Part shown: positions 26,864 through 40,167 of the stretch, piece after piece
Numbering within the stretch: position 1 is the first letter of the stretch
Layout: the number at the start of each line of letters is the position of its first letter
Assembly (NCBI RefSeq): GCF_026210795.1
Contig: NC_089431.1
Span: forward strand, 558,001 to 622,000
Reading direction: 5' to 3'
From: Rhizophagus irregularis
Lineage: Eukaryota; Glomeromycota; Glomeromycetes; Glomerales; Glomeraceae
DNA length: 64,000 nucleotides
The notes under the pieces: generated by a model
Told to the model about the DNA's origin: nothing
The model's database searches: none
What the model saw: the letters and a program-made list of their open reading frames with translations, nothing else
Position numbers and translations under genes: made by a program

Positions 26864-28667
26864 CTATTGCTTGTTTTGTAATGACTCCTTAATTTGTCTC
26901 TTTGATTGAAATTTTAAGCGAAAAAAAAATCTTTCTTCAAGATGCTTCGTAACCGCGTCCATACCACCACTATCAAAGATTCCAATCAAATTTTTAATAT
27001 AATCTACTATTGAGCCATATTCTTTAGCCACCCTTCTTATACTCAACTTTCTTACAATGTTATCCAATTTACCAGGAGTTACCTCAGGATTATATTTCAT
27101 AGCAAGACTTGCGATGGCTAATTCCTGTATAGCATTCGCCATGATTTTATTACATTTTCTTTCCATTATATTATCTGTTATCCCATTATTATTTGGTAGA
27201 TTCGGATTTGATGGTGAAGTTGTTGAAGACTGTTGGATCCCCTGATTAAATACAACCTCGTTCAGATGATTGGGAGCTATATTAGTTCCCATTTCCTCTA
27301 TTTTCATCATTCTATCACTTCTCTGTATTTTTCTTTGAGGTAGTCCGCTTGAAAATTCGGGTAAATAATTGAATTTTCTCTTATTATTAATATTAACGTA
27401 ATTAGAATCATGACGGAGGTTATACTTGCGCCATACTTGGCTATCTTGAGGATGGAATTCATTTCTACAATAGGGATTCAAGTATGTCTTAACTGATTTT
27501 TGGTGATTTATTTCTAGAACATACGATTTTTGAATTAATACAACAATTTCTTTTCAAAAAAAGAACATTAATCAACTTACCTGCATTTAATAACTTCTCA
27601 TAAAATACTGCAGCCAACTTCTCTAATTTAAAAAAATCCGGTCCATAAACTTTTGCTAATAAAAACAGAGTTAAATTTTTTGTTTTTAATGAATAAAATC
27701 TTATGAAATCGCTTTAATTACCTGAATTAATCCTATTAAACAAAATTATACTCAATTGATGTAGCAATACACAAGAATTATTATGATAGGGTTTAAGATA
27801 AACACTATCAATTTGAAATATTTCTTGATATTTATTAGAAAAATCAATCATGATATTCAAAATATCAAATTCATAATTATATGAATTTAAAAATCTAATA
27901 ACTTTTTCAACAAAACTAACTGATGGTTTAAATTGCTGTTCCACAGGTACTTGATTCAACACATGTCCAGTTTCGGGTAATTTGTTTAAAGGTGCTTGAT
28001 TTAACGCATGTTCGGTTTTGGTTAATTTATTTGAAGGTGCTTGATTCGAGGCATGTCCAGTTTCAGTTAATTGATTTGAAAAATATACCGTAGGTTGAGG
28101 GATATTATCATCAATTTCCATATCAATTTCTTCATCATCTTGCACAGTAGTTGAAGAAAATATATTATGAATATTACTTTCAGTAATATCGATATGCTCA
28201 CGTTCTTTATTTTTAGCTTCATTATATACGCGTTGATTATCAATGTCAATATCACTATGTTCCCTTTCTTTACCTTTACTAGACGCGAGTCGATAATCAT
28301 TTCTAATAACTGTATGTTCTCGTTCTTTACCTTTACTAGATACTATTCGATTGTCGGTTCTAATATCTCGTTCTTTATTATACACGGGTTGATTATATTT
28401 TTTAATATCGTTATGATCTCTTTCTTTATATTTAGAATTATTAGAGACAAGTTGATTATCAGGGCTAGTTAATATAGGTATTATTTTAGGAACTGAAGGC
28501 GAAGGAAGTGCCATAACTTTATTAACAGGAAAATTAGTAAAATGATTTGTTGTTGTCACAGGAAGAGAAATAAAATTATTTCTCGAGCTATTTTGTAAAC
28601 TTTTACTTGAGTGATTGGAAAAAGGTTGTGTATAAATGATTTTCGAATTAAATGAGTTAGAACCCAT
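26864..28667 (-). CDS. unknown protein, 556 aa, three exons
   Basis: Exons 28667-27722, 27655-27581 and 27513-26864 join in phase 1 each time (donors GTAATT and GTAAGT, acceptors TTAG and CTAG) to 556 residues. I do not recognise the family. The N-terminal 210 residues are low-complexity and carry repeats: several KEREH-D units (SSKGKEREHTVIRNDYRLAS type), then three 16-residue units like NKLTKTEHALNQAP. Residues about 250-340 (EFDILNIMIDFSNKYQEIFQ ... VYGPDFFKLEKLAAVFYEKL) are helical and look like a folded domain spanning all three exons. The C-terminus (KLSIRRVAKEYGSIVDYIKN ... GGMDAVTKHLEERF) is also helical and is the part preserved in the relic at 19.5 kb. No signal peptide or membrane segment. 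Confidence 0.82.
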
Positions 28668-30599
28668 TATTGGAAAACGCTAATAGAATTAAAAAATTTT
28701 TTTTTTAAAAAAAAAAGAAAGTAGAATTAGAATATTAGTCATAATCACGCTATATATACAATTGTTTATGCGTAGCTGCGTAGTACAATTATTTTGATCG
28801 GCATTATTATAAAATTTTAATCACTAGCTTATTCACATAATTTTCTTTTTCATATATAGTTTTATTTACAACTTACTGAGATCATTATTAATTATTAATT
28901 CTGTAATATATAAATTAACAAGCATTACAACGTATTTTATCAAGATTCAAAGTGTGATTAAAATCTTGAAAATTTAATTTTTAACCCTTTAAATTGTAAA
29001 TAGAATTGCAATTAAAAGAAATGACGCGTATAATTTAAACCCTATACCAAAATCTTTCTTTAGTTTTTATGATTAACGTTAAATAAATACCCATAACAAT
29101 AAAAAAATAAAACATAATAATATTACGTAGCCTTGGAATAATTAAAATTCATTGATATTTTTTTTCTTTATCTCAATATTCTTTATTATTATTATATTTC
29201 GCCTGTTATGAGAAATAAATAAAAAATGACAATAAATATTAGCAAATTTTAACGCAGTTTTTAAAATAAGCTGAAGTTTAATATTGTTGATGTTGATCAG
29301 CAAGATTCGGCCAAAGTTTATCCAAAGCAGAATTAAATCTACAATGGTCACATGAAAGTGGATCGATCTCTCTTATATACCTAAACAGTTGAAAAGCTGT
29401 ATTTACGCCATTGGGCGGATTAACTTACTATGATAGCATACCTCACTTGGTTTTACGTTGTATATGACAAGAGCTGCTGAGATTTACTGGACAACATATG
29501 GGTAATGGCTTTACTAACAGGATCCCATAAAATTTGTGGGCAGCTAGTTATTTAAATATACATGTTGCCTGTTGAAGACTTGAAGGCCATAGCATCGATA
29601 TTCTTTTTTCTTTATTAGAGAAATTTTTAATAATATTACAACTACTATAAAATTATATTGATTTATCATTTGTTATCCTTAGCATAAATATGCTTCTTTT
29701 ATCATAATCTTATTGATAGATTACATTTTAAAAAATTGCAGTACAATAAAAACATTTTTCTTGCCAAATATTTGGATTACCGATCCAAAATTACCTGGAC
29801 ATAGTGAGGGTTCATTATATTAAGTTCTGGTTGTATACAATCAAATGTATTATATCATCATGTTATCATCTTAAGGCAATTTTATTGACAAAATATATAA
29901 ATATGGACCAGAGATCGATTATTGTATTAGACCTACATGTAAAAATATACTTTACATACATACATGATAAGAAAGAGATAGCCAAAAAATAAATAGGAAT
30001 AGAAAATCAGACATTCTACAATAAGATGACAATACGGGCAAAGGTGTAAACCTGAGTTAAACTCTGTTAGTATAACATATGGCCTTTGAAGAGAAAGGAA
30101 TGATCATGAAGTCTAAGAAACTCTTAAGCTTTAGCTTTACAAAGAAGCATCTTAAAAGACAACTAAAATAATAAGTAAATAATCTTGAACGAAATTGAAT
30201 GTGAAAATATTTACCACTTTTCGTATTACAGTTTTATTCAAATAGATAATGTACTACGGTCATTTGTTTATTAATTGGATCCGTTTTAACATTCTAAACT
30301 ATGATGTGTGTAATATTACATCAAAAATTTTCTCATTTATTTATTTCATTTTTGAAGGATTATCAATATCAAATTTAATATAAAATGACTTTTCTTTTAA
30401 ATTTAACTATTGAAGTAAAAACTCACTGTTTAAAACTGACATTAAAAATTTTAAATGTAATTAATAAAAAAGTATCAAAATAAATTCATCGATTATTTAA
30501 ACCTCTTTAGGACAAATCAACCAAAACCATTTCTTATATGCACAATAATTAATATGATTTTTACACTATAATAAAATGAAATTTAAATAAGAATTTACG
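28668..30599. other. intergenic, no supportable gene
   Basis: A+T-rich. About 29350-29600 is more balanced in composition but holds stops in all frames. The open frame at 29804-29992 has no recognisable content. Confidence 0.45.
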
Positions 30600-33500
30600 T
30601 AACGAATTGTATTACAGTTTTATTTAAATAGTAACGTTTATATAAAATTAACAATCAGCAAATATTCTTATCATGTTTGTAGTAGTTTCAGTCTGGCTGT
30701 TCGTGATGAACAACGTAATTACTTTACTTCCGTCAGTAAACTGGTTAATTAATAATCAATTAAGTTTGACGCCAGAGAATTTTAGACTGAATTTCGGTTA
30801 ATTTGTTATTTTTGTCCTTTAAGATTGTGAATATATATTTTATTAAACTTATTGTATTAGATGAAACAAAAAAAAAAGAATTATATGATAAATGAGCCAA
30901 TAATTCCTGGGTGAGTACTACTACAGAAACAATTGCAGTTGCTGTTCCACGAAAGAAATAACGCGATTTTTTTTTTACCTCACCTCTGAAATAATTTGGA
31001 CGGGCCAATTAAATTCTTAGGTATCGTCTTAAAAGAAAAAAAATTATTTTAAATTTATTCAAGATAAAAAAAAACTAGTAATAATAAATGTAAAAATAAA
31101 ATCGGTTTTAATAATAACCGATATAAAAATCATTTTCTTATTTGCAATGCTTAATAGATCTTCCATCTAACTCAAACAATTTTTTTTTTAATCATGATGT
31201 CAGAATGCTATTTGTCAAGCATTTTGCTTTCTAACGTTTGTAATCAAAGTTGAACGCCTCTTTTTAACACAAAACCCTCTCAATAAATAATGTATTCTTA
31301 ATATATTTTTTAATATATACTGTATATATATATTTTTTGCATATTTGACAACCATAATAATTTCCATTAAGATATAATAATAAAGTAAATAAAAATATAA
31401 ACTAAGTTAATAAAAATTTCCAAAGCACTAACTTTAAATTTATTAATAACATTCTGGATATTATCGAAAAAACCTACTAATAAGATACATAATTCAAATT
31501 GTCTACACAAATAATTTCATTGAAATATATTATTAAAACAATTAAATAAAATTAGACGAGAGAACTATCAATAAAATAATAAATCACTAATAAATTATTT
31601 TACCTTATTCACTAAATTTTACAATCAAAACATTCTGAAACTATAAATTAAATAAATTAAATAATAATATAATGTTAAAATAAAATATAAATTTATAATA
31701 ACAAAAAATATTAATGATTATACTTACTTAGATTTGTTGATACTGATGGGACATCATCTATTATTAAAAAAAAATTGGATATTGTTAAAACTTGAATAAG
31801 ATTTTTTCATAATTAAATTGAAGATTTTACCTGAATTAACTTGAAATGATGATAAATCTGATGAATTTACTGGTTCTGGAAGATTTTTGAAACTTAAAAG
31901 TCTACTGGTATAGATTGCTTGAGGATGAGTTTTAATACTTTCAGATTTATTTTCATTTGATCTGTTTTTCAATTTTTTTTCTCTAATTTTATTATTATAT
32001 TCCCACATTTGAGAATAAATTTCACCATTGAATTTCATATATTCTTCATGCCATTTTGCTAAAATTTGATACAATTCTTTAGCAGATGGTCTATTTTCTG
32101 CTTTAGCATCCCAACATTTCATAATTAAATCTACAAAAAATTTTGGAATATCTTCAGAAATTTTTGGTCTAAGTCCTTTACATATTTTAATAGCTAAAAT
32201 ATGATCATGAGAAATATCATTAAAAGGAATTTCTTCAGAAAGGTACTCATTCATAATTATTCCAAATGAATAAATATCAGCAGCTTTTGTATATTGATAT
32301 CCACGTAAAATTTCTGGTGCCATATAAGGTAATACTCCATAAACTCCTTCTTTTTTATCTTTATTATTTGCTGGTTGACACATTCCTAAATCACTTATAT
32401 ACATTGTCCCACCTTCCAATATATTACCCGAATGAAAGTCTTTATGGACTTTTCCAGCATTATGAATATTTAACAGTCCATTTGCAATTAATGATAATCT
32501 AAGAAGTTTCATATCATCGTATATATTTAAATAGAAATTTCTTAAATTTCCATTTTTACAATAATGTAAAACCATCATATAATCTTTTGTATTTGGATCT
32601 TGAGTTATTCCATAGCAGAACACAATATTCCGAATATAAATCTGAAGATAAGATTTGATCTAATAATTAAAATTTTTTTTAAAAAATAAATTTAATAAAA
32701 ATTATAATGTCAATAATGCCAATTTAAATATAACATGATAAATTAATTTTTTTGTTTAGTTACCTCATTTAAAAAATCAGTATTAATTTCAGAAGAATTA
32801 TCCAAACTTTTTAATGCAACTTTATGAATTGTGGCTCTTTTCCATTTTTGATTTTCAATATCCCAATACAAAATACATCCTTCAGGCCATTCAGCTGAAT
32901 AAATTTTACCAAAGCCTCCTCTGGTAATATAATTTACATTTTGAAATTTTTCATAAGGTATCCATTCAAGACATTTTGTATATATTACAGCATTAAGTTG
33001 TGAATGTTGTATTAATTCATCAATATCTTTATTTCCACTAGTCCAATTTTTAAAATTTTCTTCAAATCTTTTTGCATTACAAGATTGACACCAATTTTCT
33101 CCTGTGCCAGGTTCATTACATTCTCCACATATACTATATACTTTTTTTCTTTTTTCTATATCGTCCATGTAAATTACACTATCATCAATATCTTCTGATT
33201 TAGTGGCAGAATTAATAGAAGAAACAGTTACATGAGTCTAAATAAACGATTAAAATATATTTTATTTATTATTTAAATCATATTATTTATACAGCAATAA
33301 ATTATAAAGTGAAATCGCATTTACCTGATATTCATCAAAATCAACTTCTTTCCATAAATTTCTTGGTTTAGGCTTTTTTTTGAATATTTTTTTTAATGAT
33401 TTCATACTTATCAATTGTGATAACTACAGTAATTTTAACTATATGTGTAGTACTTTATAATAAATGAAAATCATTAAAACAAATTTAATGAACGCAAAGT

Positions 33501-34450
33501 TATTTATAGAGTTCAATGTATACAAAAATATGCACAACATGTCACATCTGAGGCTACAATCCATACCAATCAGGTTCAACAATTTTTGTCAGCCGCTTTG
33601 AAACATTGTGAAACCATTTAGATAAATAAATAAGGAATCGTCAAAATTTTGTATCACATGATGGCCAAATTTTATATTGAATACGAGTAAGATTTTTTTT
33701 TACTAAATTATACATTTTACAAAATTAAAGAATATTATATCTTTAATTACATAAATTTAGAAGATAATAATAATAGTATTCAATATTAAAAAATTAATGT
33801 GTATCAATATTCATAATCATAAAAATAATTTTTTGTTGTCGATACACTTTCAGTTGTGACATGTACGATGACAAAATTAGTTTTCATTCACAAATCTGAA
33901 CAAATTTTTTTTTAAATTTATATAATTGACCAATAAAAAATGTATTTTAAAATATCATGTGATAAACAGGATTTGCTTTTCTATTAGGGCGCAGTCAAAA
34001 AATCGCATGATTGTTTAATTCCTAATATAATAGAAAATGCAACTTTATTAAATATTCAAATTGATTTTCTCACGCTAAAAATTCCAGAATTTTTAAAATT
34101 TTTTGAATTTAGAAATTAAAACCCCGGGCGGTTGAGTCAAAAAAGGTATGAAAACCAATTTTATAACTTTTGTGTCGTTAAAATGGCTTTATAATTAAAA
34201 AAAAATTGTATTTAAACATTATAATTTTCTTATTAATTATTTTATATTTTTTTTTTCTAAAAATAAAGTTGTCAAATTATTGTGGATACAATCTTAATAT
34301 CTATTTCGCGAAAAAAAAGTTCATGAAATTTTTGTTTTCGAAAAAAAAAGGTTTTGTTAAAAAAAAAATTAAAATTTTTATTTAATAAACTTTAATTTAG
34401 AAAATGATAAACGTAAAAATAAATATAAATTGAATCGATTTTAAGAAAAT
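30600..34450 (-). repeat. segmental duplication, copy 1 (kinase K1 unit)
   Basis: This unit recurs in the same orientation at about 35420-37700 and 41290-44460. Shared landmarks outside the coding region include the 3' flank ctttaagattgtgaatata with ttaaacttattgtatt, the patch gtcagaatgctatttgtcaa, and the upstream ggatacaatcttaatatcta. Boundaries are approximate. Confidence 0.8.
31612..33405 (-). CDS. TKL-type protein kinase K1, 480 aa, five exons
   Basis: Exons 33405-33325, 33237-32764, 32659-31831, 31757-31728 and 31640-31612 give 480 residues in frame; the last two are micro-exons of 30 and 29 nt, also present in K2. After a basic N-terminus (MKSLKKIFKKKPKPR), residues 64-80 form a CxxC-x9-CxxC element, probably zinc-binding. 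The kinase domain follows: Gly loop RGGFGKIYSAEW (about 133-144), Lys170 in VALK, Glu185, catalytic VHKDFHSGN (Asp259), metal-binding DLG (Asp275, usually DFG), YMAPE and DIYSFGIIMNE. These key residues predict an active Ser/Thr or dual-specificity kinase. The tail ends SECFDCKI. Substrates unknown; such kinases are strongly expanded in arbuscular mycorrhizal fungi and thought to signal. Middle paralogue at 36.1-37.1 kb is dead. Confidence 0.92.
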
Positions 34451-35419
34451 AATTAACTTTTGAATTTATTTTTTAATTTAACCACAAAAAATTTTGAATG
34501 GAGGAAACCATGTTGCAGATATTGATGTTATTGATCATAATTTAGAAAGTGACTCTACCAAAGGAAAATTATTGCCAAAAGTTTTCTAGATGTATGTGTA
34601 TTTCATTAATACGGTACGAAAATATCATACTTATATCAACACTTTTTTATATTTACTATGTTTATTTAAACTTTGTACAATTACAAAGATTCAACAATAA
34701 TATGTTAATGACAATATTTATTTTCTGCGGAGTGCATACTTATAATAAGCATTTTTCACCATTTATATTCTTTTAATAATATAGCTTGACAGTAAGTACC
34801 CCGATCGATCATCACGTATTTTATCTCCAACATATTTATTAAGGGATGAGTGATTATAACTTATAGACATTATCACCCTGTTTAATAAGAAAATTAGATA
34901 TGAAAATAATACCAAATCTTGATAAAATAATTAAATCAATTTAAAATATACCAATAGTTTATATTTTAAGGATCCAATGGTAAAATTGGTATGGATAATC
35001 AAGATATTTATATAGGATTTCATAATAATGAAGTAGAGATGGCGTATTAGGATTTTGGGCTAAAAATAACTGATGGTATTTTACTTACTTATAACATGTT
35101 GTTCATCCACAACTTTTTATATATGAAAATTTTATTTTAATTAATATTTATTTGGAAATATTAATAAATAGACGTTAATTATCAAATAAATAAAGTATAC
35201 TATCAATAATGTTTGTATAGTGATGTAGAAATAGTATGGAAAAGATGATCCGTTCGTTTCATAATTATAAAGAATCGAAAAGCTTAAAATGTAGCAAGTC
35301 TTACTATTTTATCAGCGTTATTGGTAAATGTATTGTATATTTATTCACATGATATGAAACAAGCTTAATCATTTTTTGTTAGCTAATAATTTGTTGAATT
35401 TTCAATGATATTTGAATTT
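34451..35419. other. spacer between duplication units
   Basis: No gene. A rearranged piece of the dispersed repeat seen at 18.1 and 37.8 kb lies at about 34600-34790. Confidence 0.5.
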
Positions 35420-37700
35420 TTTTTTCGGTTACAAAAATTCTTAACTGAATCGAACTTCGGTCAATTATATTCTATTAAACTTATTGTATTTAATTTACTG
35501 AAGTGATTACTGCGGATACGATTGCAGTTTCTGTTACATGAAAAAAAAATATACAATATTTTTTAACCCACCTCAAAAATAATTTTAGATGGGTAATTAA
35601 AGTCCTAAATAACTTCTTATAAAGAAATAAAATTTTTTAAAATTTTATTCAAACTAATAATAAATATAACAATAATCATTTTTAAATATAAAGATAATAA
35701 CAAATTTAAAATTATTTCTTTGTATACAACCAATTTTAAGTTTTTCAATAGACAAGCTAACCTAAAGATTTTCTATCATAATATTTTTATCATGATATCA
35801 GAATGATATCTGCCAAGCATTTCGCTTTTTAACGTTTGTAACCAAAGTTGAGCATCTCTTTTTTAATGCAAAACTCTCCCATTAAATAATATATTTTTAA
35901 TATAAACATATTTTTTGCTTATTGAATCTGTCATAAAAATTTACACCAAGATATAATATTATATTATTTTTTAAATTTATTAATATTCTAACTATTCTTG
36001 AAAAAACCTAGACTCAACAAAAAAATTAAATGAAATTAGACGAATTAGACGAGAAAACTATTAATAAAATAATGAATCACTCCAAATAAATCATTTTACC
36101 TGATTCGCTAAATTGAACGTCAAAGCATTCTGAAACTATAAATTAAATAACAAAATAATATTGAAATAAAATATAAATTCATAATTACAAAAATTATTAA
36201 TGATTATACTTACTTAGATTTATTTATACTGATGGGCATCATCTATTATTAAAAAAAAAAATTTGAACTTTGAATAAGATTTTTTCATAACTAGTAATTA
36301 AAATTGAAAGATTTACGATAATTCTGAAGAATTTACTGGTTCTGAAAGATTTTTGTAATTTAAAAGTCTAACTGGTATAAATTGCTCGAGGATGAATGAA
36401 TTTTAATACTTACAGACTTATTTTTCATTTTCTATCGCTAGTCGAAATAGGACCATTCGTCCATTCGACTTAAATTTGACTAGGTCAATTATAAAATGTT
36501 GATCTGAAGATATTCGCCAGATTACATTAGTACTCAACTATTATTTTTACAAATTTTAAGACAAATTATGGGCTATTGGTAGTCAATTTTTTACTGATGT
36601 GTTTCTGAATTTATAATTTTATTAGATATTTATATTATTACACAAATTATACAATCTATTTAATTGTCTAATGTAAAGATTAATCTAAAATTCACCTAAA
36701 AATTGTTCTAATTTATCAAAATTAATAACAAATCTACCTTTCAGAACCCAGAATCATTTTAAATTCATTTTTTTTATCTAATAAAAAAGTAAACATCACT
36801 ATAAGTTCATCCTGACATACATAACTCATCATGGACTACTTTATCATCAATCTCTTCTGATTTTGATGGATGAATCAATAGAAGAAATTGTAACATGTTT
36901 CTAAATAAGTAATTTAATATATTTATTATTTAAGTCATATTATTTATAATAAATTATAAGGTGAAATTGCATTTACCTGATATTCATTCCAATTAACAAC
37001 TTTCCATAAATTTGCTTTTTCTTTGGATGTTTTATTCAAAAATTTCCATATTAGTATTTCTTAACTTTCTTTTGAATATACAGCATTTATTACGAAACAA
37101 ATGTGTTAACTACAGTAATTTTAGTTATATGTGTTATTAAAACAAATATGTTGTAAAGTTATTTTTCAGATACTGCGACATGTATCGAAGCTACCAATCA
37201 GAATCAATTTTGTCAGATGCTTGTCATCATCTAATCAAAATGTGAAACCAAAAATAAGGAATCGTAAATTTTGTATTACAAATTTTCATATTTATTAAAT
37301 TACACATTTTGAAAATTGAAGAATATATGGCAACTGGTATTAAATTTTTAATTACATAAATTTTTATTAGTAGGTAATAGTACAATATTCCATAATAAAA
37401 AATTATTAAGTGTACAAATATTTATAATTATTAAATTAATTTGTAACGGTTTTAATTTTATACATTAATTTAAAAAAAACAATAAAATAATTAATAATAA
37501 ATATAAAATCGTCAGAATATCGCGGATACAATTGTTATAGCTATTTCACAAAAAAAGTTCCCGATTTTTTTTTTAAAAAAAAAAGTCTAAAAAATTTGCG
37601 GAGTAGATGAGTAGTAGATGTTTTGTAAAAAAAAAGAGACTTTTCATTTAATACTTTAATTTAGAAATTATTGAGTCGATTTAAGAAAATAATAATTAGA
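35420..37700 (-). repeat. segmental duplication, copy 2 (collapsed)
   Basis: Keeps the 3' flank (attcttaactgaatcgaact, gatacgattgcagtttctgt), the gatatctgccaagcatttcg patch and the upstream cggatacaattgttatagct of the other two units, but most of the kinase coding region between about 36425 and 36830 is missing. Confidence 0.8.
36110..37060 (-). pseudogene. kinase pseudogene, middle copy
   Basis: On the minus strand the remains run in order: exon 1 end (KANLWKVVNWNEYQ, ending in CAG/GTAAAT at about 36978), exon 2 start (HVTISSIDSS, frameshifted, near 36840-36903), then about 400 bp of unrelated or unalignable sequence in place of roughly 1.2 kb of kinase domain, then the exon 3 tail (about 36319-36425), micro-exon 4 with a 1 bp deletion (gatgggcatcatc against gatgggacatcatc in the intact copies) and micro-exon 5. 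All catalytic residues are gone. Confidence 0.85.
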
Positions 37701-37789
37701 TTATAAAGTTTTAAAAAAATTAGCACAGTTAACAAATCTTTTCGCAAATTAAATATTCGTGCGTTAGAAAAGTATATTGGTGTTATTTT

Positions 37790-38010
37790 AACACTTCATA
37801 GTTTATATTGCTTTAGCATATTATTGTTGAATCTTTGTAATCTATGTTCGTGTAAAGTTTAAATAAAATAGTAAAATATAATGTATATTTATATTAATGA
37901 CAAAATTTATTCTTCTGCGTAACATACTTTGTACTATACCCATTTTTTACCATTTATGTAATGAAAACTCTATGGGAAATGAATATTATAATGTCAATCT
38001 TGTCTGACAT
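37790..38010 (+). repeat. dispersed repeat, inverted relative of 18105-18535
   Basis: Shares catattattgttgaatctttg-type and actctatgggaaatgaatat blocks, in inverted order and strand, with the 18.1 kb copy; shorter, with an internal deletion. Confidence 0.6.
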
Positions 38011-38419
38011 TTCTCTTTTGGATATCTCAGATTCTTTATTCAATAATTTCTATATTAACAAAAATTCGTGTGTAACGGAGAGTTTTAGATTATCCTGTAT
38101 AAATAATTTTGAATTGCGCAACGTGTGATTCGCCTGCGCCTGATCTATATAATTATTATGGTTTAAATAATTTGATTGCTTCCGGGTCATGTGTACGTTC
38201 CAATGGCCAATTACCATTGCTAATCAGTTCCGGATAATGATATTTTTTTTTATTTGCTAATTAACAAAAAAAAGCTTTTAATTTATTTTTTAGTAACACG
38301 CACTTCTTTATTAAAATATATATACAATAAAATATAACCTATCTATTAATAATTCCATAATCAGTCAACATTTTTAGGATGATGCGATCGGCCGACAGCA
38401 AATAGTTATCCGAACGTTG

Positions 38420-38700
38420 ATTTTAAAATATTTTTTTCGGTCTCTTTTTTACCGGATCACTTTTTTTTTAATAGTATTTTTTTTTTTTGGTCATTTTTAG
38501 ACTGGATCTTTTTTGATAATAATATTTTTTTCGATCTCTTTTTTTTTCTAAGCCAGATTTTTTTTCAAATAACAATATTTTTTTCGGCCTTTTTTTCTTA
38601 GACCGGATCTTTTTTTTTTAATATTACAGTTTTTTAAAACCGAGATTTTTAATAATTTTTCTTTCCAATTTTTTTTAAAAAACTGAATTTTTAAATACTT
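38420..38700. repeat. T-rich degenerate tandem array
   Basis: About five degenerate units of roughly 60 bp, each a T run interrupted by cggtctcttttt, then a motif like agaccggatctttttt, then an aataatattt patch. Nearly pure pyrimidine on the plus strand. It lies 300-600 bp inside a predicted Helitron 3' end. Confidence 0.7.
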
Positions 38701-39012
38701 TTCATCCTGGTTTTTTTCTCTGTCTTTTAGGCTCAGATCTGATCAGTGATCGGATTGATCAGATTGATGCTGCGGTCCTACGGTAAAGCGTGATTTTTTA
38801 TTTTAATAATTTTTTCTTATTATTTACAATATAATCAAAATAAAATATTTTTTTTTATTGAATAAATATGCTTTATATGATTTTAATTAGGATAAGTATA
38901 TTTTTTTTTTACCTAAAAATAAAAAAAAACGTGTTAATATTATATAAGATTTAATTTATCTAAATATAAAACAAAAATTTTATTGTTATATATTGATTTT
39001 AACTCATTTAAT

Positions 39013-39041
39013 CCTGTTGCAGCGCAACAGGCTACAGCTAG
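39013..39041 (+). mobile_element. Helitron-like 3' terminus
   Basis: An 8 bp stem with 3 nt loop (cctgttgc-agc-gcaacagg, 39013-39031) is followed after six bases by CTAG (39038-39041) and then T. A G+C-rich hairpin just upstream of CTRR, inserted before T, is the standard Helitron 3' end. I could not fix the 5' TC end; no Rep/helicase gene is present, so it would be non-autonomous. Confidence 0.6.
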
Positions 39042-40167
39042 TATATATCTAAAATAATTAATTTCATCCGTTCATTTTCGTAATTACAAAGAATTGTAAA
39101 GTTTTTAAGTGCAACAAAACATACTACTGTACTATTTACCTAAAAAATGTACTGATTGATCCGATCTAAACTTGTTTAGGATTAGAGTAGTGTGTATTTT
39201 AATTGACTCAAAATACATTGATCAATGATTTGATCGAGTAAAACTCACAAAATTCGATTACGTTTAATTGATTGTATATAATTGATCATGTGATTAATCT
39301 ACTGCAAAAGGTTGTTTGATCAATCATTGATCAAGGCATATTTTTATCAAAATTTTAAAAATTATTGGAATTTTATGTTTTTAAACAAAAGAAGCTCATT
39401 AACTGTTTCATTTTTTTTTCTGCATTTATATTTTTTAATAATTAAAAATATTTTATAAAAAATAAATATTAATTTATTTATTAAAAGTAATTTAAGTAAC
39501 GAAACCAGATGGATATGGATGCATATAGTAGTACATTGGATTTTCTTTAAATAATCGTTTAAAAAAAAAAAATTCAAGTTATTTTCTCAAGTGACACATA
39601 ATTGCAGCACGTCTTAAAGTGGAAACTATTCATTGCATATCAGAAGTACCAATAATTTCTTTACATTTTAATTCTTTGATTTATAATTATTTATTATATG
39701 GAATAATATTGAAGCATAAAGGATCATTGTTCCACGAATTGATCTTGCTTTGTCTAAAATATAAATAAATCATTCATATCTAACATAATACCCTGTTATT
39801 CATGTGAATGGAAATAACGTTAATATTGGTAATGTTAACAAAAAAAACCCCATTATATCTACTATATCAAGGTAAGTATTGCTGTAAATAATATATAATA
39901 TGAAACGAGCTTAATCATTTTTTTAGTTAAGGTCTCGACAGTTAGCATTGAATGTTCAGAAATTTTTTTTTTCACAATTGTGTGAAGAAAATATTCTATC
40001 AAAATAGATGTTAAAATTCTAAAGTGCATTTCATTTTATATGTATAACATCGTTAATTACCATAATGAAAGAATTCCTTACTAGTTATATAATAAGTAAA
40101 TTAATCTTCTCATTTGGAAAGTGGATTTTTAATGAGATTCTTTAATATAACAGTAACTTGAATAAAT
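39042..40167. other. intergenic, no gene seen
   Basis: A+T-rich. Between 39150 and 39345 the motif tgatca/attgatca recurs many times. The open frame at 39362-39577 is low-complexity and not supported as a gene. Confidence 0.45.

Noticed and set aside
30760-31008. 82-codon ORF, with a similar one at 41719-41964
   Set aside because: Both fall in the duplicated non-coding 3' flank of the kinase units; they differ by frameshifts and are not conserved in the middle copy.
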